From positions 1-64,000 of the forward strand of contig JAUZNZ010000017.1 of NCBI GenBank assembly GCA_030706735.1: 64,000 nucleotides of DNA, read 5' to 3'. Origin of the DNA: Bacteroidota bacterium (lineage in GTDB: Bacteria; Bacteroidota; Bacteroidia; Chitinophagales; Chitinophagaceae). The translations under genes and the position numbers were made by a program. The notes beneath the pieces were generated by a model. The model saw only the letters and a list, made by a program, of their open reading frames with translations, ran no database searches and was not told the origin of the DNA. This document shows positions 33,706 to 41,726 of this stretch, piece after piece; the stretch's first letter is position 1; each line of letters opens with the position of its first letter.

Positions 33706-34228
33706 GAAAAGGATTTCTTTTATTTGCATGGCATTGGTTGGCATGGGTCTGGCGTCATGCAAGATCTATTCCTTCAAGGACGTTTCGATCCCGGCACAGG
33801 TAAAGAGCATACATATCGGCTATATCGAGAACCGGGCCCGTTATGTGGACCCGCAGCTCGCTCCGCAGTTGAATGACAAGTTGAGGCAGAAGATCAGCAG
33901 CCAGGCCTCGAAGCTTGCGCAACTGCAGACCCCGGACGCCGATTACGACGTCACCGGCACCATTACCGATTATTCGGTTACGACCTCCGGAATATCGAAC
34001 CAGCGGGCGGCCAGCAACCGGCTCAGCGTGACAGTACACCTTATCTTCAAGAATCATTTGGACCCCTCCGGCAAAACCGTTGCTCCGGCGGACTTCGAAG
34101 CCGATGTCACCCGGAATTTCGATTTTGACGCCACCCTGACCCTGACCGATGCCGGGCCGAAATTGTTGCCTGACATCGTGACCAATATGACCGACGAAAT
34201 TTTTAATAAGCTCTTCTCGAATTGGTAA
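33689..34228 (+). CDS. lptE: LptE-like LPS-assembly lipoprotein
   Basis: The protein has 179 residues. The lipoprotein signal ends GLASC, followed by KIYSFKDVSIPAQVKSIHIG. The layout is that of the Bacteroidota LptE family: YIENRARYVDPQLAPQLNDK, then the SQASKLAQLQTPDADYDVTG strand with GTITDYSVTT. LptE plugs the LptD barrel and helps insert LPS into the outer leaflet. No lptD is in the window, so the call rests on the family signature and on conserved neighbours (sigma54 activator upstream, secG downstream). Confidence 0.85.
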   Translation: MISSNKKRISFICMALVGMGLASCKIYSFKDVSIPAQVKSIHIGYIENRARYVDPQLAPQLNDKLRQKISSQASKLAQLQTPDADYDVTGTITDYSVTTSGISNQRAASNRLSVTVHLIFKNHLDPSGKTVAPADFEADVTRNFDFDATLTLTDAGPKLLPDIVTNMTDEIFNKLFSNW

Positions 34229-34249
34229 GATCATCCTAATGACCTTTAC

Positions 34250-35326
34250 ATGCAGCAGATCATAAGACACCTGTTCAAGGCCGACACGCTGGATGACGTT
34301 CCGAGGCGCCGGCTCGAAGAACTCGTCGAGGAATATCCGTCCTTTAGCGTCGGGCACTATCTTTTGTCCAAAAAGCTCAAGGCGGAGCAGGCCGATGATT
34401 TCCTATCAGAGACGCAACGAACCAATCTATACTTCAGCAATCCGTTGTGGCTGTATTGGCTGCTGGATGAAAGCGTCCTGGACAAGGGCTGGCCCCCGAG
34501 GGAACCCAGGGAGCCTGATAGCAGCGACGCTGTAAGGACGGAAACGGAGGGGGTTCCGGTGGAGATGAAGGATGAGCTGCCGGTGGACGACCGGGACATT
34601 CCTGCGGCCGGCGATGGGGCGCTGATAGCGATTGGCGAGGCGGCCGATTTCGGGCCGATCCCTGTCGTGGAAGAGAGTGTGGTGGAGGCGCCGGAGGCGG
34701 AGTTAGTGATCCCTCCGATCGCTTTGGACGGGATGGATTCGCTGCCGGCCGAAGAATATCCGGCGGAGGAAGGGTCGTCTGAGGAGACCGTGACGCATGC
34801 GCCGGTGGAGGAGCAGCATTTTCGGGAAGAGCTGACGGCCGCGCCGCAGGTCGAGGAGAAGGCGGCCGCGCCGCAGGAAGTGGGGGAAACGGGTGCGCAA
34901 CAGGTCGTGCAGGCGGAGGAACCGCTGGTATTCCAGTCTTACCACACCGTCGATTATTTCGCCTCGCAGGGCATCAAGCTGTCCGTGGAAGAGAACCAAA
35001 ATCCGAGCGACCGGCTGGGCAGGCAGCTGAAGAGCTTTACGGAATGGCTGAAGGTGATGAAGAAATTGCCGAAAAAAGAAGAGGACGTTACCCCCGATGC
35101 GATCGCCGAGCAGAAGATCCAGGCCATTGCGGCCCATTCGATCGAGGGGCGGGAGGTGCTCACCGAGACCATGGCTGAAGTGCTGGCCAAGCAAGGGATG
35201 TGGCAAAAAGCGGCGGAGGTTTATCAGAAATTAAGTTTGCTCAATCCCGATAAAAGCGCTTATTTTGCAGGCTTGATCGGGCAGATGCAGGCCCGGGCAA
35301 ATGAGCATCAGAATACGAATTTTTAA
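34250..35326 (+). CDS. Hypothetical acidic protein of the lptE-secG cluster
   Basis: The protein has 358 residues, with no signal peptide or membrane helix. The N-terminal about 70 residues are conserved-looking (IIRHLFKADTLDDVPRRRLE, EYPSFSVGHYLLSKKL, SNPLWLYWLLDE). The middle (about 85-225) is a Glu/Pro/Ala-rich low-complexity stretch. The C-terminal part (FASQGIKLSVEENQNPSDRL, then a TPR-like helical pair around MWQKAAEVYQKLSLLNPDKS) looks folded. The position between lptE and secG is shared by relatives, which hints at a cell-envelope role, but none is known. Confidence 0.7.
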   Translation: MQQIIRHLFKADTLDDVPRRRLEELVEEYPSFSVGHYLLSKKLKAEQADDFLSETQRTNLYFSNPLWLYWLLDESVLDKGWPPREPREPDSSDAVRTETEGVPVEMKDELPVDDRDIPAAGDGALIAIGEAADFGPIPVVEESVVEAPEAELVIPPIALDGMDSLPAEEYPAEEGSSEETVTHAPVEEQHFREELTAAPQVEEKAAAPQEVGETGAQQVVQAEEPLVFQSYHTVDYFASQGIKLSVEENQNPSDRLGRQLKSFTEWLKVMKKLPKKEEDVTPDAIAEQKIQAIAAHSIEGREVLTETMAEVLAKQGMWQKAAEVYQKLSLLNPDKSAYFAGLIGQMQARANEHQNTNF

Positions 35327-35338
35327 ATACGAATCGAT

Positions 35339-35677
35339 ATGACTTTCCTTTTTGTGCTGCTGATCATTGTGGCGAGTGTATTTCTCGGGTTGATCATCCT
35401 GATCCAGAACCCCAAGGGAGGCGGATTGGCCAGTAATGTCGGGGGGTTCAGCAACCAGCTGATGGGCGTCAAGCAGACGACGGACGTCCTCGAAAAGGGC
35501 ACCTGGATATTGGCGGTGGTGGTGGGGCTCCTGTGTCTGTTCTCCGCAGTCTTCATACCGAAGTCGAGCACGGCGAAAGATACCTTACCCCAGAATGTGA
35601 GCGCACCGGCGTCCAGCCAGCAGCAACAGCCGGGTACTGTACCTTTCGGCGGCGCAGCTCCTGCCAAGAAGCAATAG
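35339..35677 (+). CDS. secG: Preprotein translocase subunit SecG
   Basis: The protein has 112 residues with two transmembrane helices. The first (TFLFVLLIIVASVFLGLIIL) is followed by the SecG signature IQNPKGGGLASNVGGFSNQL. The second helix is TWILAVVVGLLCLFSAVFIP. The tail is a Ser/Gln/Pro-rich cytoplasmic stretch. SecG joins SecYE to stimulate protein export. The gene lies 12 nt after the acidic hypothetical gene. Confidence 0.93.
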   Translation: MTFLFVLLIIVASVFLGLIILIQNPKGGGLASNVGGFSNQLMGVKQTTDVLEKGTWILAVVVGLLCLFSAVFIPKSSTAKDTLPQNVSAPASSQQQQPGTVPFGGAAPAKKQ

Positions 35678-35721
35678 GCGATCCGATCCGTTCACAACCT
35701 ATTTTGGCCCTGCCCTGGTAA

Positions 35722-36789
35722 ATGGCAGGGTTTTTAAATCCCGTGAGTATCAAACGAATTCTTTCAGTGGCCGCTCTCGTCCTGCTCTTCGTAGCGGCCT
35801 TTGCCGGTTGGCGCCTCCTTGGCCCGGCCACCGCCTTCGACGGCGACCGGTATTACCTCTACATCCGAACGGGTTCAAATTTCGAGCAGGTGGTCGCCCA
35901 ACTCGAAAAGGACACGGTTTTGAAGAGCCCTGCTGCGTTCCGGTGGATCGCCGAACGCAGGGATTATCCCGAAAATGTGAAGGCGGGCAAGTACGAGATC
36001 CGCAAGGACATAAGCCTCGTAGACCTGATCCGGATGCTCCGCAACGGCCGCCAGACCCCCGTCCACCTCGTCATCACGAAGCTGCGCACCCGGGAGACCC
36101 TCGCCTCCTGGATCGGCCGGAAATTCGAATGCGATTCCGCTTCGGCCATGCACTTCTTCGAAAGCAAGGATTCGCTGGCCGTGTATGGTCTGGATACGAA
36201 TACCCTGATGGCTGCCGTCATGCCCAATACGTACAGCTATTTCTGGAATACGACGCCCTCGGCGATCTTTAAGAAGATGTACGCCGCCTACAAGGCCTGG
36301 TGGACCCCTACCCGATTGCAGGAGGCGCAGCAGCAGGGCCTGACCCCGATCACTGCCTGCATCCTGGCGTCCATCGTCGAAGAGGAGACCAATGCGCAGT
36401 CCGACAAAGGCAAGATCGCCAGCGTCTATATGAACCGCCTGGCCAGGGGCATGCGGCTGGCGGCGGACCCGACGATCAAGTTCGCCCTGCAGGATTTCGA
36501 ATTAAAGCGTATCTATGACAAGCAATTAAAGGTCGAATCGCCCTATAATACGTACCTCCATCCGGGGCTTCCGCCCGGTCCCATCTGCACTCCGTCGCCG
36601 CAAACCCTGGACGCGGTGCTGACTGCGCCGAAGACCGATTACCTGTTCTTCGTGGCCAAGCCGGATTTTTCGGGCTATTCTAACTTTGCGGTCACGTTTA
36701 AAGAGCATATGGAAAACGCGAAAGCCTATCAGAAAGCGCTGGACGAGGAAATGGCCAAAAAAGCGGCCGCGCAGAAAGCCGCGAAATGA
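35722..36789 (+). CDS. mltG: Endolytic murein transglycosylase MltG
   Basis: The protein has 355 residues with one N-terminal transmembrane anchor (ILSVAALVLLFVAAFAGW). A LysM-like region (IRTGSNFEQVVAQLEKDTVL) precedes the YceG catalytic domain with MPNTYSYFWNTTP, ILASIVEEETN (catalytic Glu220) and GMRLAADPTIKFAL. It ends with the family segment SPYNTYLHPGLPPGPIC. MltG cleaves nascent glycan strands and sets chain length. It follows secG by 44 nt and is 7 nt ahead of yihY. Confidence 0.95.
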   Translation: MAGFLNPVSIKRILSVAALVLLFVAAFAGWRLLGPATAFDGDRYYLYIRTGSNFEQVVAQLEKDTVLKSPAAFRWIAERRDYPENVKAGKYEIRKDISLVDLIRMLRNGRQTPVHLVITKLRTRETLASWIGRKFECDSASAMHFFESKDSLAVYGLDTNTLMAAVMPNTYSYFWNTTPSAIFKKMYAAYKAWWTPTRLQEAQQQGLTPITACILASIVEEETNAQSDKGKIASVYMNRLARGMRLAADPTIKFALQDFELKRIYDKQLKVESPYNTYLHPGLPPGPICTPSPQTLDAVLTAPKTDYLFFVAKPDFSGYSNFAVTFKEHMENAKAYQKALDEEMAKKAAAQKAAK

Positions 36790-36796
36790 CCTAGCC

Positions 36797-37753
36797 ATGA
36801 TCAAAATCGAGAGGATAATCTACAATACTGCCTTTGTACAGTTCTTTGTGAACAAGAGCAGGAAGATGGTCTTGCCGGGATTCCAGGGTTTGCCCCTATA
36901 CAAGGTCGCCAAATTTTTTTTCAGCCAGGTCAAGAAAGTGGGGTTGAATGACCGGGCGCGCTCGATCTCATTCAGCTTCCTCACCGCGATCCCTGCGGCT
37001 ACGATATTCATCTGCACGCTAATCCCCTATCTTCCCGTTTCACAGCAGATCGAGAACCAGCTTTTATTCGTGACGCACGATATCACGCCCAATCAAAACA
37101 CCTATTTGCTGGTCAAGCAGTTCCTGTCGGATTTTCTGGATAAGCCGAGGGTGGGGTTGCTCTCCTTCGGATTTCTGCTGGCGCTCTTTTATTCTTCGAA
37201 TGCGATGCTGGGCATCATGCGCTCTTTCGACAAATCGCTGCTCTACAATAGACGCCGGAATATGCTGCAATCGCGTTGGATGGCCATCAAACTCACGCTG
37301 CTGGTGCTGTTCATCGTGATCGGTTCCGTGCTGATGCTGGTCACGCAGGCCGAATTGATGCACTCGTTCCTGAAGTGGATGCATGTCACGAGCCATTCGG
37401 CGAAGTGGTGGCTGTTCCGGACCGTTCGCTGGGTTATCATCATCCCGCTGTTCTATTTCGCGATCGCCTGCATTTACAAATATGGGCCCGCCGTGCATAA
37501 GCGCTGGAAGCTTTTCTCTCCCGGCTGCCTGCTCGCCACCTGTCTGACGATCCTGACGACCCTCCTGTTCTCGTATTGGGTAAACCGGTTCGGGAATTAC
37601 AATAAAGTGTATGGATCGATCGGGACGATCATGATCCTGATGGTGCTGATCTATTTCAATTCCCTCGTGCTGCTGATCGGATATGAGCTAAACGTCAGCA
37701 TTCATCACCTGAAGCATGCGGCCCTTCAGTCCAATGCCGCCAAAGCCCGTTGA
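36797..37753 (+). CDS. YihY/BrkB family inner-membrane protein
   Basis: The start is chosen at the ATG at 36797 (MIKIERIIYNTAFVQFF), 318 residues; a longer frame overlapping mltG is not coding-like. The YihY family core is seen: DRARSISFSFLTAIPAATIF, NAMLGIMRSFDKSLLYNRRR, and further helices ending YFNSLVLLIGYELNVSIHHL. About six membrane helices are expected. Despite old names (ribonuclease BN), it is not a nuclease. The transport role is unproven. Its last 59 nt overlap the convergent trmH-like gene. Confidence 0.9.
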   Translation: MIKIERIIYNTAFVQFFVNKSRKMVLPGFQGLPLYKVAKFFFSQVKKVGLNDRARSISFSFLTAIPAATIFICTLIPYLPVSQQIENQLLFVTHDITPNQNTYLLVKQFLSDFLDKPRVGLLSFGFLLALFYSSNAMLGIMRSFDKSLLYNRRRNMLQSRWMAIKLTLLVLFIVIGSVLMLVTQAELMHSFLKWMHVTSHSAKWWLFRTVRWVIIIPLFYFAIACIYKYGPAVHKRWKLFSPGCLLATCLTILTTLLFSYWVNRFGNYNKVYGSIGTIMILMVLIYFNSLVLLIGYELNVSIHHLKHAALQSNAAKAR

Positions 37754-38306
37754 ATGTCGCCTCCGGGAGGCTGCGTTGGCCATAGTGTCCGGCCACCGAC
37801 TTCTGGCGAAAAGCCTCATACAAGCTGACGGCGCAAGCCACCGAAATATTCAGGGACCTGATCATGCCTACCTGCGGGATGATGAAATTGCCGTCGGAAA
37901 AACGGCGGATCTCCTCACTGACGCCGCTGTGTTCGTTGCCGAAGACGAGCGCCATGCGCCCCGTGAGGTCGAGGTCGTAGAGGGAGACGGAGTCCCCGGC
38001 AAGATGGGTCGTGAATATGCTGTCATAGTTCCGGCGCAGCTCCGCGAAGCAGGCGGCCGCATCGGTAAATTGGTGGATGCTGAGCCAGTCCGCGGCGCTG
38101 CTGCTGCTCTTTGCCCCCCATTTTTTATGCGGCGGGATGCGCGTATTCAACACATACAGGTCCTGTATTCCCACTGCGTCGCAGGTACGCATAACGGCCG
38201 ATATATTGTGGGGGTCGAAGACGTTCTCCAGTACCACGGTAAGGCTCTGCTGCCGCTTGTTCAATACCCGTAATATCCTATCTCGCCTTTCCGGGGTCAT
38301 ATCCAT
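37695..38306 (-). CDS. trmH: SpoU/TrmH family tRNA 2'-O-methyltransferase
   Basis: The start is at the ATG at 38306 (MDMTPERRDRILRVLNKRQ), 203 residues; an alternative at 38300 is two codons later. The SPOUT knot motifs are present: ENVFDPHNISAVMRTCDAVG (motif 1), ALVFGNEHSGVSEEI (motif 2) and IPQVGMIRSLNISVACAV (motif 3). The N-terminal TPERRDRILRVL is typical of TrmH, which methylates G18 in the tRNA D-loop. The 3' end overlaps yihY; the 5' end faces clpS. Confidence 0.9.
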   Translation of the reverse strand: MDMTPERRDRILRVLNKRQQSLTVVLENVFDPHNISAVMRTCDAVGIQDLYVLNTRIPPHKKWGAKSSSSAADWLSIHQFTDAAACFAELRRNYDSIFTTHLAGDSVSLYDLDLTGRMALVFGNEHSGVSEEIRRFSDGNFIIPQVGMIRSLNISVACAVSLYEAFRQKSVAGHYGQRSLPEATFNGLWRHWTEGPHASGDEC

Positions 38307-38326
38307 AATATAAAGGGTAAATGTAT

Positions 38327-38334
38327 TAATTTTG
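38327..38334 (+). promoter_or_regulatory. -7 element upstream of clpS
   Basis: TAATTTTG is an exact TAnnTTTG match, 9 nt before the clpS ATG at 38344. No TTG at the right spacing was found. Confidence 0.35.
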
Positions 38335-38343
38335 GCGAAAAGA

Positions 38344-38706
38344 ATGCGGCCCATGCCCGATCTACTGCATAATCCCCCACCCGCCAGGACGGGTATCGAC
38401 GGGCCTTCGGCCAATGCTTCCGGCGCGCCGCTGTTGGAAGACGAAGTCGATGTGCTCACCGCTCACGACAATCCGTTCAGTCTGATCGTCTGGAATGACG
38501 AGGTCAATACCTTCGAGTGGGTGATCGAGACCTTGATGGAGGTCTGCGGCCAGTCCCTGGAGCAGGCGGAACAGTGCGCCATGCTGATCCATACGAAAGG
38601 GAAATATGCGGTAAAGCGCGGCTCCTACGACGACCTGAAACCCCCCTGCGACGCCATCACCGAACGGGGCATTGGCGCCACGATCGAGATCATGTCGGAG
38701 AGTTGA
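38344..38706 (+). CDS. clpS: ATP-dependent Clp protease adaptor ClpS
   Basis: The start is taken at the ATG at 38344 (MRPMPDLLHNPPPAR), 120 residues; the ATG at 38353 is equally possible. After a flexible 45-residue lead the ClpS core is NPFSLIVWNDEVNTFEWVIE. It keeps the Asn-Asp pair that holds the N-degron amino group, and the later IHTKGKYAVKRG supplies the conserved His. Phe stands where E. coli has the gatekeeper Met. ClpS delivers N-degron proteins to ClpA/ClpC. It ends one nucleotide before aat. Confidence 0.93.
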   Translation: MRPMPDLLHNPPPARTGIDGPSANASGAPLLEDEVDVLTAHDNPFSLIVWNDEVNTFEWVIETLMEVCGQSLEQAEQCAMLIHTKGKYAVKRGSYDDLKPPCDAITERGIGATIEIMSES

Positions 38707-38707
38707 T

Positions 38708-39361
38708 ATGTTATTTGCCTTAGACCATGAATTGCAATTTCCCCCCGTGCATCTTGCGGAGCCGGACGGCCTGCTTGCCATCGGCGGCGACCTGTCGCGG
38801 GAGCGACTTTTATTAGCCTATCGCAGCGGCATTTTCCCCTGGTATGAGGGCAGCCATATCCTCTGGTGGTGCCCCGATCCGCGCTGTGTCCTGTTCCCGG
38901 AAGAATTAAAGGTCAGCAAGAGCATGCGGCAACTGATCCGGAAAGGAACCCTGTCGTTCACGGTCAACCGCGCCTTCCGGGAGGTCATCTCGAACTGCAA
39001 GACCATCGCGCGGCGGGGACAGGAGAGCACCTGGATCACGGACGAGGTGCGGGAGGCGTATATCGGTCTGCATGAAGCCGGCTATGCGCACAGCGCCGAA
39101 GCCTGGTTGAACGGGCGCCTGGTCGGGGGCCTGTATGGGCTCCGGATGGGCAGGGTATTCTTCGGGGAGAGCATGTTCAGCCAGGTCAGCAATGCGAGCA
39201 AATATGCCTTCACGCTGTATACCGAACAACTCATGCAGCAAGGCGTGCGGCTGATCGACTGCCAGGTGCATACCGAGCATTTAGAGAGTCTCGGGGCGAG
39301 GATGATCCCGCGCAGCGAGTTCATTTCACTTCTTGGATCTCTAACCGGTAGCCCTGCGTGA
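38708..39361 (+). CDS. aat: Leucyl/phenylalanyl-tRNA--protein transferase
   Basis: The start is at the ATG at 38708 (MLFALDHELQFPPVHLAEPD), 217 residues. Family motifs are GLLAIGGDLSRERLLLAYRS, GIFPWYEGSHILWWCPDPR, and the GNAT-like core AEAWLNGRLVGGLYGLRMGR with FFGESMFSQVSNASK. The enzyme adds Leu or Phe to N-terminal Lys or Arg, creating N-degrons that ClpS recognises. It is adjacent to clpS, so signal writer and reader share a transcript. The 3' end overlaps the convergent lipoprotein gene by 41 nt. Confidence 0.95.
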   Translation: MLFALDHELQFPPVHLAEPDGLLAIGGDLSRERLLLAYRSGIFPWYEGSHILWWCPDPRCVLFPEELKVSKSMRQLIRKGTLSFTVNRAFREVISNCKTIARRGQESTWITDEVREAYIGLHEAGYAHSAEAWLNGRLVGGLYGLRMGRVFFGESMFSQVSNASKYAFTLYTEQLMQQGVRLIDCQVHTEHLESLGARMIPRSEFISLLGSLTGSPA

Positions 39362-39845
39362 CGGCATAGTGCTTCAGGGTCTTGATGCCGAACTGGTCTC
39401 CTTTTGCAAAAGCCAATTTATAATCGCGGAAGGTGCTGTCATTGTCGATGAAGCCGATGATGCAGGAGTATTTGTCGGGGCCTTGTTTAATGACGGGCCT
39501 GGGCTGGCCACCGAGATCGGGGAGCCTGATGGTGTCCGCTCCGTCTAAAGCCCCGTACCGGATGGCCACGCGGTAAGCCAGTGTCTTCCTCGTCTCGAAG
39601 AGCCTGACGGAAAAGACCCAGTCCTTATTGAGCGGGTCGTTCATGTTCTCGCTGTATTCCGCGACGGGCTCCTTCCTGGGGGCCTGGCGAAACTCGGGGG
39701 CGTGCAAAGCCTCGATCTTGCCGGCGGAGCTGTCTTCTCCGGCATCGTGGCCGGAATGGGGGGAAGAGGAGTGACAGGCGGAAAAGGCGATGACGATGAC
39801 GGAGGCGACGATCAATGGGCGGGAAAGGGACGAAAATCTGCACAT
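39321..39845 (-). CDS. Secreted lipoprotein, function unknown
   Basis: The protein has 174 residues. The signal MCRFSSLSRPLIVASVIVIA ends FSAC, so Cys24 is likely lipidated. A short His/Ser-rich linker follows, then a beta-rich domain with DWVFSVRLFETRKTLAYRVA, RYGALDGADTIRLPD and DKYSCIIGFIDNDSTFRDYK. No family was recognised. It is 21 nt downstream of the nuclease gene and may be co-transcribed with it. Confidence 0.65.
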   Translation of the reverse strand: MCRFSSLSRPLIVASVIVIAFSACHSSSPHSGHDAGEDSSAGKIEALHAPEFRQAPRKEPVAEYSENMNDPLNKDWVFSVRLFETRKTLAYRVAIRYGALDGADTIRLPDLGGQPRPVIKQGPDKYSCIIGFIDNDSTFRDYKLAFAKGDQFGIKTLKHYAVTQGYRLEIQEVK

Positions 39846-39866
39846 GGCGGCAAAGGTCCAAAAATT

Positions 39867-41267
39867 TCAACCTTCCACCAACCCGAACTCGAATTTTTTC
39901 GCCGGCCATTTTTCCACATACTGGTAGACGAGGCCGCGCATGTACTCGTTCTCCGGATAGCAGGTCAGCCAGCTTTTTATATCGTCGGTGGCGGGGATGG
40001 TGGCGGGATTGGCGGCGGGGATGGTGGCGGGCAGGTAGCCCATGCCGTAAAACCTGCCTTTCTCGACAAGGATGCAGCTCCTCTCTTCGGGATGACGGCC
40101 TTCGTCGAGGAGACCGAAGGTCGGCAGGCTCCTGGTCAGCGATTGCAGGGCCGCCTCCACGCGGGCGTTATATTCCATACAGTTTTCGGCCTCGCTGCAG
40201 GCGCCCTGGCAAAACCCTTCACGCATTCCCTGACAGGGTCCGTCGCCGCGTTGTATATAGCATAATTTAGGGCATAGTTTCCACTCCCGCATCAGTCGCC
40301 AAAGCAGGTTCTGGCCTTCCACCAGGAGCGAAAACGTGTAGACGGGCTGCAGTTGGCGCCGGCGCTTTTCTATGGCCAGGCGCATAAAGCCATTGCGATC
40401 CTCGAAGGCATAGAGCCCATAGGTTTGTTCGAAGCGTTTGAGGCTGCGGTTGTACAGGGGCCAGAGGCGTTTGATCTCGATGCATTCCAGGAGGAAGGCC
40501 ATCAGTTCGGTGCCCGTGGCCTCGTGGGTGATCGAGTGGATATTGCGCAGGAATTCCTGCTTCTGCCGGTTCGGCTTGTTATTGGAGAAATGGCTGCTCA
40601 CGCGCTTGCGCAGGTTCTTTGCCTTTCCGACATAGACGATCTTGCCCTTCCGGTCGTGAAAATAATAGACTCCGGGCGATTCGGGCAAGCGTTCTACCTG
40701 GTCGGCGGGCAGGTTCACGGGCAGGTATTGCTCCTTGTTCCTGCCTTTGAGCATGGTCCGGATATGCTCCAGGCCACCGGCAGCCAGTATGCGCTCGAAC
40801 AGGAGGACGGTGGCGTCGGCGTCCCCTCCTGCCCTATGGCGGTTCGGGATCTCGATGCCGAGATGCCGGCAGATCTTGCCGAGCCCATAGCCCTGCGATC
40901 CCGGAAAGACCTTCCGGCTGAGCCGGATGGTGCAAAGCTTTCGGGCGTTGAGCTCAAAACCGCAGGCCCTGAGCTGATGATTGACGAATGAATAATCGAA
41001 ATTGACGTTGTGGGCCACGAAGATCGAATCCTTCAGCCATTCGTGTATAAATGGCGCTATTTCATTGAAATAGGGCGCATCGGCAACCATCTCGTCGGAT
41101 ATGCCGGTGAGGGCCTGGACATAGCGGGGGATGCTCATGCCGGGATTGACCAGGGTCTCATAGCGTTTGACCTCCCTGATTCCATCGTGCAGCACAATAG
41201 CCAGTTCAGTTATTGCGTTATTCGAGGCATAACCGCCGGTAGTTTCAATATCGACTATCGCATACAT
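39867..41267 (-). CDS. DnaQ-like exonuclease fused to GIY-YIG (UvrC/Cho-like) nuclease
   Basis: The protein has 466 residues. Domain 1 (1-165) is a DEDDh exonuclease with D6-E8 (VDIETTGG), D91 (HNVNFDYSF), H144 and D149 (NRHRAGGDADAT). Domain 2 (about 196-275) is a GIY-YIG nuclease with GVYYFHDRKGKIVYVGKAKN, Arg220 and Glu261 (LLECIEIKRLWPLYN). A cysteine cluster then follows: C332, C336, C345, C353, C357, C363. C345-x7-C353-x3-C357 matches the RPCLQYQIGRCLGPC pattern of E. coli UvrC, which is reported to bind a 4Fe-4S cluster. The fusion is known in several phyla and is presumed to repair DNA. Confidence 0.92.
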   Translation of the reverse strand: MYAIVDIETTGGYASNNAITELAIVLHDGIREVKRYETLVNPGMSIPRYVQALTGISDEMVADAPYFNEIAPFIHEWLKDSIFVAHNVNFDYSFVNHQLRACGFELNARKLCTIRLSRKVFPGSQGYGLGKICRHLGIEIPNRHRAGGDADATVLLFERILAAGGLEHIRTMLKGRNKEQYLPVNLPADQVERLPESPGVYYFHDRKGKIVYVGKAKNLRKRVSSHFSNNKPNRQKQEFLRNIHSITHEATGTELMAFLLECIEIKRLWPLYNRSLKRFEQTYGLYAFEDRNGFMRLAIEKRRRQLQPVYTFSLLVEGQNLLWRLMREWKLCPKLCYIQRGDGPCQGMREGFCQGACSEAENCMEYNARVEAALQSLTRSLPTFGLLDEGRHPEERSCILVEKGRFYGMGYLPATIPAANPATIPATDDIKSWLTCYPENEYMRGLVYQYVEKWPAKKFEFGLVEG

Positions 41268-41348
41268 TCCTGAAGCCTTGATCGGTGAGCCGCATAAAGG
41301 TAAAGAGAAAGTCGGTTAGTCCGTCCAATCCCTACTCTGCGAAAGCAT

Positions 41349-41365
41349 GTGCACGACCGGTGCAC
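41349..41365. promoter_or_regulatory. Paired GTGCAC sites upstream of a small ORF
   Basis: Two copies of the palindrome GTGCAC start 11 bp apart (41349 and 41360), one helical turn, 35 nt before the small ORF at 41400. The arrangement suits a dimeric regulator, but no regulator is known. Confidence 0.25.
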
Positions 41366-41399
41366 CTATCCCCTTTTTAACCGTAAAATCCAATACCGC

Positions 41400-41522
41400 A
41401 TGGAAAAAATGCACCTATTCAAATCGATCAAAGTGTCAGAAAGTACCGTGCTGACCATTATCACGGCTCTGCTGTACTTCTGCGCTGTCATGTCCTTTGC
41501 GTATTTGTTCACGATGTCTTAA
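41400..41522 (+). CDS. Putative 40-residue single-pass membrane protein
   Basis: The ATG at 41400 opens 40 codons ended by TAA. The N-terminus is basic (MEKMHLFKSIKVSEST), followed by one hydrophobic helix (VLTIITALLYFCAVMSFAYL). No SD-like site is expected in this phylum. Its layout matches the second small ORF at 41875: Met-x-Lys-Met start, polar residues including Ser/Asn-Glu/Asp-Ser/Thr, a TVL entry to the membrane helix and an aromatic-rich end. This agreement supports expression of both. The function is unknown. Confidence 0.5.
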   Translation: MEKMHLFKSIKVSESTVLTIITALLYFCAVMSFAYLFTMS

Positions 41523-41555
41523 TTACGCAAAGGCCAGGTCGTCAAAAATCCGTTC

Positions 41556-41584
41556 AACTCCAGGAACCCTATGGCACTGGAGTT
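41556..41584 (+). terminator. Weak hairpin after the first small ORF
   Basis: An 8-bp stem AACTCCAG/CTGGAGTT with a 13-nt loop lies 34 nt after the stop. The following tract is only AATTTG, so termination is uncertain. Confidence 0.3.
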
Positions 41585-41696
41585 AATTTGCGACAGATCC
41601 TGAATTGATTGATTTTTAATTGTTTATAATGTGGTTTTGAAGCCCGCATCAAATGGGAGGGAGGGTTTATTGTTTGCGAAAAATCGGCTGAAAGAT

Positions 41697-41726
41697 TTGC
41701 AGTTCCGGGAAATTTGATTACTTTTG
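41697..41726 (+). promoter_or_regulatory. Bacteroidota promoter upstream of the second small ORF
   Basis: TTG at 41697-41699, a 19-nt spacer and TACTTTTG at 41719-41726 give a full match to the -33/-7 consensus, inside a stretch with no genes. Confidence 0.65.
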
